The notes under the pieces were generated by a model. The model made no database searches, had not been told where the DNA came from, and saw only the letters and a program-made list of their open reading frames with translations. From Impatiens glandulifera (lineage: Eukaryota > Streptophyta > Magnoliopsida > Ericales > Balsaminaceae), in NCBI RefSeq assembly GCF_907164915.1, contig NC_061862.1, positions 35,837,522 through 35,901,521 on the forward strand: a DNA stretch of 64,000 nt. Direction: 5' to 3'. This document shows positions 55,591 through 64,000 of the stretch, in pieces. Each line of letters opens with the position of its first letter. Position 1 is the stretch's first letter. The position numbers and the translations under genes are program-made.

Positions 55591-58200
55591 ATGGGTCGGG
55601 ATTCTACTCTCTTTACCCACATTGTGCAAATGGACTTCGAAGACCTTCGAATCAATGGTTCGGAAGAAGCTCAACATGTAGTGGAGTTAATAAAGGCCTC
55701 GGATTTAGAGAACTTCTTGAACGGTCCGTTCGTCATGTATCAGGACGCAGTAACGGAGTTTTTCAAGAACGCCAAACTAAATGACGAAATCATCTCCACA
55801 TCGGTCGGTGGAAAATCCTTCGATCTCACAAAGGACATGCTTGCTGAAGTTCTTCAGCTACCAACAGAGGGTCGTGATTTTACTGAGGATGGGGATGAAG
55901 ATGAGATTCTGGCGGTTTGCTATAACATCTCAAACACTAGTGAACCGGTGGTAGTGTCCGGTAAGAAAGGCGACCTGAAACCTAAATACAGGCCGCTCTG
56001 CGATATCGTATCCAAGTCGATCTAGGAAAGGGGAGGAAACTTAGACAGCCTCACCAGTTCAAAGATTGAAATAATGGCCGGCATAATCAAGGGAGACAAG
56101 ATTAACTGGGCCGAAATAATCTTCTCCAACCTGTGTGAAATGGTGGATCCTAATTCAAACCGGTCTCAGGGGTACGCCATACAACTTGGCAAGCTGTTGC
56201 TTCATTTTGATATGAAGATCGGTTCAGGTATCTATCTTCCAAGTACTAAGATACTAAAATCAGTACACTTTACGAAGACTGCGGTTAGAGCCGGCAAGAC
56301 GAAAGTTTCAGCAGTTAAACAGCCGAAGACTCAAACCAAGAAAATCAGCCTAAGAAAAAGAAGGCTCCGGTGGCAGAGGAAACCAGGAGCGAAAAGACAA
56401 AAAACTGCTCCTCATACATCCGGCTCGGTGAATGTTCAAGCCGATGTTCCAAATCCTGCTGCCTCCACGGCTAGCATCTCTAGCCGCTCCAAGGACAACT
56501 CAACACTTTGGGTTAGTGCTTCCTCTAAATCTCCTGATAACGAAACCGAGAAGGATCAGTTAGAAAATACAGATAAGGCAAGCACCAAAGGGAAAGAAAA
56601 AGTAATCGATCAAGTGGATAACGATGAAGGAACTGGCCCAGTCAACCAACCGGAAACCACTGTAGGAACCGATAATGAAGAAGATCTAATCAAAGCTATG
56701 GGGGATTCGGTTGTTGCCGAAATTATAAAGAAACTCAATGAAAAAGCACACGAACGAAGTAACGTCTTTTATGAATGGGCTCTTATAAGAACAGAAATTG
56801 GGTTTGCCGACATGTTACCCGAATGTCCTACCCATCTAAAATGGGAAACGCTGGTGGAAATCGAGAAGACGGTGTTTGATCTGGCAAAAACAAAGAGCGT
56901 TGTGGTTTCTCTTAAGAGGGGAATGCTAGTGGAAACACACGCCCTGTTGAAAGAATTCACCGACTCCATCATTAACATACAACGACATTGCAATCTTTTG
57001 AATGAAATGGACGTAATTGATCAGATAGTGTTGGAATCACTAAAGAAAACAGAACAAGAACTGAATGATATAATGACACGGTTGGAATCATAAACCGGTC
57101 AAGAGAATGACGATCTCCAATTTTCACGGTCAAAATTTGATGATGAAGAGAGGTCACGAAGATCGAAGTTTGAAGTCGGACAAACTTCAAAGAAGGCCAA
57201 CAACGCCTCTCCTCAACCAAAATCCTCGGTTAAGACTTCTTTGGGTAAGTCTTCTAACCAACAAAATATTAAAACCGGGATGGATACTCAGCTATCCGAA
57301 GAAAGAATCAAGGCATACCTCGAAGAACTCTTCTGCGACACTATCGCACCGTGGCAGGTAAAGCTAGAGGAACGAACATAAACAACTCACCAGATGGTTG
57401 AGTCTACGAACCAGCAGCTTAGTTCAACGGATCAAAGGATTGCAACCCTTGAAGAAAGAGATGCTCAAACCGAATCTTCAATACAAGCGGTATTAGTACA
57501 ACTTGGAGAATTGATCGCGGCTAAGATGGCAGCCGATGAAGCACAAATCAAACAGAATGAGATAGCAGCCTTAAAGGTCCAAGAGGACGAAAATGAAAGA
57601 CAGCGAGTTTTAAAAGAAAGGGAACAGGCGGATGCGAATCTGGCCCGACAGGTTGATGAAGCAGAGAATGCCGATCCGAAATTGACGGAACAGAAAAATA
57701 AGAAAGCGGCTAGATTAATTCAACAGACATTGATAGAGGAAGAAATAAATGAAAGACCTAAAACATCCTCTACTCCGGTTGTCCCTACAACACGAGCCGA
57801 AATGAAAAAGAGAAAACAGGCCGAAAAGGCAGCGGCTAAAAAGGTTCAATTGTTGATGGACAATTGTGCTGAACCAACTGGTGTACTACCAATCGACTTG
57901 GAATATTCAGACTCTGATGAAATTGAGGAGAATGTTCAACCGCTGCAAAAAAGAACGCGGATTCCTCCGATCAATGTGATTCCACTGCGAACAGTTCCTC
58001 CAAGTCCTATTCCTCAACGAACTCCGGTTTCTCAAGAAACTCCTGCTCCACCAACACGGCCTTCACCAGTAACCAACTACTCGGGCACACAAGCATCTTC
58101 CTCCAGACCGGGTTTCGATCCGTGTAATCCGGGAAAGGGGATCATGTCTGAGTACCTCCGGGAACTTATGAACAATAAGGAAAATAAGAAGAGGGAATAA
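55591..58200 (+). pseudogene. Accessory ORF3 of S3 (three stops)
   Basis: One frame of 869 codons from ATG 55591 to TAA 58200. It is interrupted by TAG 56023-56025 (Gln in S1 and S2), TAA 57091-57093 and TAA 57379-57381. N-terminal domain: MGRDSTLFTHIVQMDFEDL, RGGNLDSLT, INWAEIIFSNL. Then a basic Lys/Arg region, the DMLPE module (about 56807-56821), a coiled coil (about 57394-57720), a KKRKQ-type basic cluster (about 57805-57845), and a Pro/Arg-rich tail. Layout and length match S1 (946 aa) and S2 (853). Confidence 0.8.
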
Positions 58201-58308
58201 ATTTTCACTCATTTATTTTATGTCTACCTTATACTATTTTCTATATATAAAGTATTTTTGGAAAACCGGTCTACTTCTTACTTCTTACATGGTTTTGAAT
58301 ATTTTAAA

Positions 58309-58479
58309 TAAAATAATCAAAAAGGGAGAAATTGATAATTAAATTTTTTTTAAAAAAAAAACTTTATCAAAATTTTCCAAAGTCTTTTCCAAAATATTTT
58401 CCAAACAACAAACTTTTTAAACGACCACCGGACGCATGGTTTTGAATATTTTAAATAAAATAATCAAAAAGGGAGAAAT
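58309..58479 (+). promoter_or_regulatory. Two polypurine tracts of S3
   Basis: TAATCAAAAAGGGAGAAATT occurs at about 58312 and again ending just before the 3' LTR at 58480. The first is followed by GATAATT, the second by the LTR terminus. Confidence 0.8.
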
Positions 58480-59632
58480 TGTTAGATAAATTTGATCGGT
58501 AAATAAGAACTTAACAAAACAAACTCATTGTGCAGGAACGGTCAAGAACTATAACCGGTCAAGAAATCAAGCTGGCTAGAAGAAGCAAATGACATATCTA
58601 AAACCTGATGTTATCCGGTTGAACTGAACAACCTGTAAACATAATCAGTTGAAGAGAAGCATACAATTCAAATTCAACGAGAAGACTATTTAGATAAAGA
58701 AGTCAAGGATATCAAATTGAGAACATTTTACAAATTGGTGCAAACAAATTCTTTGAGCATATGCAGAAGATTACATCAAAGGATCAGACTGTGACATTAC
58801 CATATTTATACAAGTCTGATGATACGCTGCAGACTGTAGAAGATTTCCTGACGAAAATTTACCATTTTGGTATAAGTCAAAGGAGCAACTTCCCAGGTGC
58901 AGATAACTGTCCAACCGACAGTTGCTATAATTAAGCAAAGAGAAATGAAGCCGGTCTGATTCATGTCTTGGAATGCTGATCCTCTGCTCAACCAATCAGA
59001 TTCAAGGATTGCCCTGAAGGTATCCGTTGAAAAAATGTGACCGTTGACACATTTCACCTATAAAAGGAGAAGCTGAAGAAGCAAGAACATATAGCGAACA
59101 ATTTATGAAGTTAAAAAGTGATCAAAAGCCCTTATCTCTCTAAAAAGATTCAAAGTTTAAGTGTGTATTTGTGAAGTGTATTGCAATTTCTGTGAAAATT
59201 GTAAGAGTGATTATCGAGCAGTAAATAAGACTCGATCGTGTATTGTGTGTGAGTATTACTTAGTGAATATCCTTCTCGTTGTTTGAGAAGAAGGGGTGAC
59301 GTAGGAGTTTATCTCCGAACATCCATAAAAATCTGTCTTGTGTTCTATTTCATGTCGGCTCCATATCCGAACCAACTCATATCATCCTAACCGTCTCACT
59401 AATCTTCAAACCGATATTCTCCAAATCTCATTTCTATCCATCCTATGTGTATGTTGCTTCAATCTGAAACAAACCACTTCCGCACTTGAACTCGGTTCAA
59501 GGGTTTGTGACAGCTTGTGTAGTATTGAAACCGGTGTTAATTCTTAACCGGATTAGCGCCAACTGTTGAGTGTTGTTAGAGATTATCCTTTAGCCGGACC
59601 CCGGTCCACTATCGGCGATCTAGATCCTAACA
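58480..59632 (+). mobile_element. 3' LTR of S3 (1153 bp)
   Basis: TGTTAG...CTAACA. It retains TATAAAAG (59059-59066), lost in the 5' LTR. The right flank TATTATTTTAACG continues the array unit. Confidence 0.92.
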
Positions 59633-61688
59633 TATTATTTTAACGTTTATAAATAATTTTAAATTAAACTTATATTTATCACTAATTCATAAACTAACTT
59701 GTATATTTTGTATATTCTTATTAAATTTAAATTTTGCATTACTATTAAATAAAAAACCAATATTTGATAAAAAAAAATCATAATTCGAACACACTACCAT
59801 TTATTGCTTCATTATGCGAAAAATTAAAGACAACTAAAAGAATATTTTACGGAAATCTCCAAGAACATTGTGTAAATAGAGGTATGAGGAATTTTTGCAT
59901 TACAATAATAGTGAAGGTCTCAGAATGCACATAGGTGAAACTATTTAAATAAATTTATGAAACAGTAATCTAGTTGGATCAATACTAAGGTGAAGTGTGT
60001 GACTCGGAATGTCTGGTTATGGTTACGAACTACTAATGAAGATCAAGGTAAAGTTTGTTGTCTAAAATTTTGAGTAAAAATTTGAACATAAAGAAAAAAG
60101 AAAATATAATTTTTTTAATTTACAGGGTTCTTCCAAAGAGATTACAGTTGTCATAATGTCATCAATTGAGAATGTATTGGATCGATTGACAGGTAAAAAT
60201 TATTGATTGATTATTTTTCTATGAACTAATCAACCGTTATTTCTGATGGTAACTTTTACAAAGCCAATAATGATCCTCTAAATTTCTTATTTGAATCGAA
60301 GTTTGGTCATCATCTTCTACCTACTAGTTCCTATGTCTCATCTTATCTTTTTTTGTCTATAATCTTTTGTCAATAAATTTTTCTGAAGTTATTTTTTGAC
60401 ATTTATGCATTTAATTATCATAGATCAGAATTCTTTAGAGGGTTTTAGCTCTACTATTTAGAATAGACTAGCAACCGACAACAAACATTCAAGTTATTGG
60501 CTATATATCGAATGTTAATGGACATTTGAAAACACAATTGAATGGTAAACTCTCCATATGAAGGCTTCTGTATTCTCAAGTTATTTTCTATAAGGTAAAG
60601 TAGACGTAATTAAAATTTTAAATTTGTTTTCAAGTTTCTGATTTTGTTCGAATTTGATAATTTGTTTTGATAAATTTCTCACAATATTGTTTTACACTTT
60701 TGAATATTAGTGTGATGAAAAGGTGAGTTGTTTCTTTCTTGTTGTGTTTCAGGACTGCCCTACTTCAAAGGGTTTTCAATAAATCTTCTACATCAATTTG
60801 CTATTAGCAGTGAGTTACTTTTCATCATTTGTCTCTTCTAGTTTTAGGTTTGGCACAAGGTGATAAACAACATAGTATACGTGATCATAGCAATATGAAT
60901 CATGGGCTTGACACTTCTTTATCAATAAAAGCAAAAAATCATTAATGCACAGGTTGCGCTCCATATTCTTTATGAAATCTAAATTTTGAAACTATTAATA
61001 CATATCCTTTTAGTTTCTACTTTTAGCATACAAGCATAATGTGTCATGGTTCATCCAAACTATAGTTCTATCTAGGTTTTATATTTTACAATTTTTATGT
61101 ATTTTTATTATTTGTAAATTCATATGTATAGTATGTTACTTGTCAGGTAATATTGATAGAGATGTCAAAGCTAGATACCCTCACTTTGAGAGATTTCGTG
61201 AATTGAAGGGATATTGGAATAACTCTCAAATTATTTATGGAGTTGGCCCTAAGGCAGCTAATGGTTGACCTGACAAATTTTTTCAACACAAAATAGATGA
61301 TGGTAATCCAAATTCTTTGGTTGTCTTTGAAGAGGCAATCTGGTGCTAGTGGTTGGACTTCTGGATTTGAGAGGGTTGAAAATTTTTCTGAAATTGAATG
61401 ATGTAAGCTTAACTTGGTTATGTGATGCTCTCTCTATATTTATAGTGTTTTAATTATTTTAATTTTATCATTCTTTTGGAACTTGTTTCAAAAGTACTAG
61501 AAAATCTTAATGCGAATAACGGATAAAATAAGTAGTGGAATGAACTAAACTGATCTCTCTATTATTGCATTGACATGGTTTTTTTTTTTATATTCACATT
61601 CTATTGAATAGTTGTAACTTGTTGTATTTATTTAGTTCCTCTTTTTAATATACAACTATTGACACCTTTATGTTTATATGTTAAACAA

Positions 61689-64000
61689 GATTAATCTCAG
61701 ATCATGAAGGTGAATCAAATGAGAGACGTCAATATTTCGGATATTGCTGCCATAGAGTAGAGGCGCTCATCGGCCCATACATGTATAATAATTTTATTTA
61801 TCTTTTTATTGTGTTTATTATATATAATTGTTTAATTAAAACTATACAATATATTTTAATTGCAGGATTCCTTCATTATATATCACCGTTTATGAGTTCA
61901 AGTAAGTTATTTTTATCCTACTTAAATTTATATTATCATATTTCTATTTTAGAGCATGATAGGTTTGTTTTTAAATGAATGAGTCATTTTTTATGCATTA
62001 TAAAATTTAAAAAAATTTTAAATTTGAATTTAAATAATCTATATTTATTTGGAAATAAATCAACATATATCATATACTAAGTTTATCTTTCTAAATGTTA
62101 AAAATATTATTAGGCGTATTAAAATATTATTTTTTGTATAAATATAATTTCATATTTAATTTAAAATTTTCAAAAAATTTAAATTTTTATTCACCTCATA
62201 CAAAAGACATGTTTTCTATTTAATTTGCATTTAACATACTTTTATTAAATTTAAATTTATATTTAACATATTTTGCATTAAATTTTATTTTGTTTTATAC
62301 TTATATATTTCTTAAAAATATTTTTTATTTTTTAAATATTCTTATTATATTTATAAATAATTTTAAACTTTGAATAAAACTTATTTTTATCATTAATTCA
62401 TAAACAAATTTTCATATTTTGCATTAAAAATATATTTCATTAAATTTAAATTTGTATTAAACTTATAAAAATGGCATCTTTTCAATTTAATCTAATATAA
62501 TTTAATTTTGAATTAAAATTATTTTTTATTAAATTTAATTTTACATTTAACCTATTTAAACATATTTTGCATTCAATTTTATTTAGTTTTTTTACTTATA
62601 TATTTTTTATATTAAAAACATTATTTATTTTTAAATTAGTCTTATAATCGTTAAAAATAATTTAAAATTTTGACTTAAATTAAAATTTATTATTAATTCA
62701 TAAATAAATTTTCTATTTTACATTAAATATATTAATTAAATTTAAATTTGTATTAAACATATTAAAATTTTATTTTTTTTATAAATATAATATAATTTAA
62801 ATTTATATTTATATTAAGATTTTATAATTATATATTTTTTTAATATAATATAATTTAAATTTAATATTTATATTAAACTTATTAAAAAATAAATTTTACA
62901 TTTTATTTTATTAATTTTTTACTTATATATTTCTTATATTAAGAATATTACTTATTTTTTAAATATTCATATAATGTTTATAAATAATTTTAAATTAAAG
63001 TTTTTTCTTTATATATTTTATAATGTTTATAAATAATTTTAGTTTTCAATTAAATTTATATTAAATCATTAATTCATAAAAAAAACTTTTATATTTTTAT
63101 AAAATTAATTGTTTTTATTAAATTTTATAAAATTATTATTTTTATTTATTTAATCAAATATAATTTTAATTTAAATTAAATTTAAATTTTGTATTAAACT
63201 GATTTTCATTAAATTTGAATTTATATTAAATTTTTTAAAAAACATATTTTGAATTATTTTTTGTTTAATTTTTTTACTTATATATTTATTATATTATATA
63301 AGAATATTATTTATTTTTAAAATATTCTTATAATTTTTATAAATAATTTTTAATTTTTAATTAAACTTATATTTATTATTAATTCATAAACAAATTTTTA
63401 TATTTTTTATTAGTATTAATCATATTAAAATTGCATTTTTTTTATTTAATCTAATATAATTTAAATTTTGTATTAAACTTACTTTTATAAAATTTAAATT
63501 TAGATTAATCTTATTACAAATATATTTTATATTTTGTACTAAATTTTATTTGTATTTTTACATATATATATTTCTTATATTAAGAATATTATTTCTTCTT
63601 AAATATTCTTATTATATTTATAAATAATTTTGAATTCAACTTATATTTATCATTCATTCATTAATAAAATTTTCTATTTTGTATTAAACTTATAAATATT
63701 GTATTATTTTTATTTATTCTAATATAGTTTAAATTTTGCATGAAACCTGTTTTCATTAAATTTAAATTTGTATTAAATCTATTGAAAACGTATTTTTTTA
63801 TTAAAGTTTTTTTTAGTTTTTTTACTTATATAATTTTTATATTAAGAACATAATTTATTTTTTAAAATATTATTATAATGTTTATAAATAATTTTAAGTT
63901 AAACTTATATTTATCACTAATTCATAAACTAACATGTATATTTTGTATAATTTTTATTAAAATTAAATTTTTTATTAGTATTAAATAAAAAAATTAATTT
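61689..64000 (+). repeat. Array unit 5 (partial)
   Basis: Delta 61689 to about 61782, epsilon about 61866-61901, then AT-rich monomers to the window end. The array continues beyond it. Confidence 0.8.

Larger units (their letters stand above)
46496..59632 (+). mobile_element. Retroelement S3, full length (13,137 bp, Ty1/copia, Sirevirus-like)
   Basis: Complete structure: 5' LTR (1145 bp), initiator-Met-tRNA-type primer-binding site, gag, pol, accessory ORF1, ORF2, ORF3, two polypurine tracts, 3' LTR (1153 bp), and a 5-bp target duplication. Orientation is that of the array units. All coding parts are broken, mostly by single stop codons. It is long for a copia element because of the ~5-kb accessory region. 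The LTRs show scattered differences, so insertion is not very recent, but it postdates the array. Confidence 0.95.
44431..61688 (+). repeat. Array unit 4 (4116 bp net), split by S3
   Basis: Starts with delta at 44431. Epsilon and its acceptor are deleted: the sequence goes from ACACTATACAATATAT directly to the downstream intron at about 44600. S3 interrupts the AT-rich part at 46495/59633. Alpha resumes at about 59815-60047, beta about 60126-60192, zeta about 60420-60595, gamma about 61147-61404. The small copy of gamma at 61147-61266 is open for about 40 codons. Confidence 0.8.
30743..64000 (+). repeat. Tandem array of ~4.2-kb gene-like units (interrupted by S3)
   Basis: A landmark (GATTAATCTCAGATCATGAA) recurs at 31804, 36073, 40242, 44431 and 61689. 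Spacings are 4269, 4169 and 4189 bp, then 17258 bp, which becomes 4116 bp once S3 and its target duplication are removed. Each unit has gene-like blocks over about 2 kb, then about 2 kb of AT-rich ~270-bp monomers. The array continues past the window end. Confidence 0.9.

Noticed and set aside
1..64000. tRNA, rRNA or snoRNA genes
   Set aside because: None recognised by eye on either strand. The only tRNA-related sequence is the primer-binding site at 47642. A tRNAscan-SE/Infernal run would be needed to exclude small RNA genes.

Overview
The window is nuclear DNA from a flowering plant, most likely a eudicot. It is AT-rich and repeat-dominated, with spliced plant gene fragments (GH17 beta-1,3-glucanase and Hsp110-type Hsp70) and large Ty1/copia LTR retrotransposons with Sirevirus-like traits. 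The accessory-ORF family resembles predicted proteins I remember from Lamiales annotations (e.g. Dorcoceras); I could not check this. No complete host gene was found.

Layout. 1-1230: unassigned AT-rich DNA. 1231-1730: 500 N. 1731-6824: the 3' part of retroelement S1, with an intact 946-aa accessory ORF3 and one LTR. 6825-18634: retroelement S2, starting abruptly inside gag, followed by pol, three accessory ORFs and a 3' LTR. 18635-21170: an old, diverged copy of a gene-like repeat unit, into which S2 inserted. 21171-28500: AT-rich intergenic DNA with tandem duplications, a long inverted repeat and a GTTAAACGTG minisatellite. 28540-30770: same-strand fragments of a GH17 glucanase and an Hsp110 gene. 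30743-64000: a tandem array of a ~4.2-kb unit, interrupted at 46496-59632 by S3, a full-length 13.1-kb retroelement with two LTRs, PBS, PPTs and a 5-bp target duplication.

How the retroelements work. Each has gag and pol (protease, integrase, RT, RNase H) in overlapping frames. S2 and S3 then carry three successive accessory ORFs that share an N-terminal domain; S1 shows the end of ORF1 and all of ORF3. Each accessory ORF whose upstream region is visible is preceded by its own TATA-like box about 65-130 bp before the ATG, and every ORF3 promoter carries E2F-type sites. This suggests separate mRNAs and cell-cycle-linked expression. ORF3 is a long, charged, coiled-coil protein with nuclear-localisation-like clusters and no visible membrane segment, so it does not look like an envelope protein. 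S2 and S3 are dead copies, with stops in gag, pol and accessory ORFs.

The ~4.2-kb array unit is itself gene-like. It has several exon-like blocks with splice-type borders that join in frame, separated by a ~2-kb intron-like stretch of ~270-bp AT-rich monomers. I do not recognise the encoded protein.
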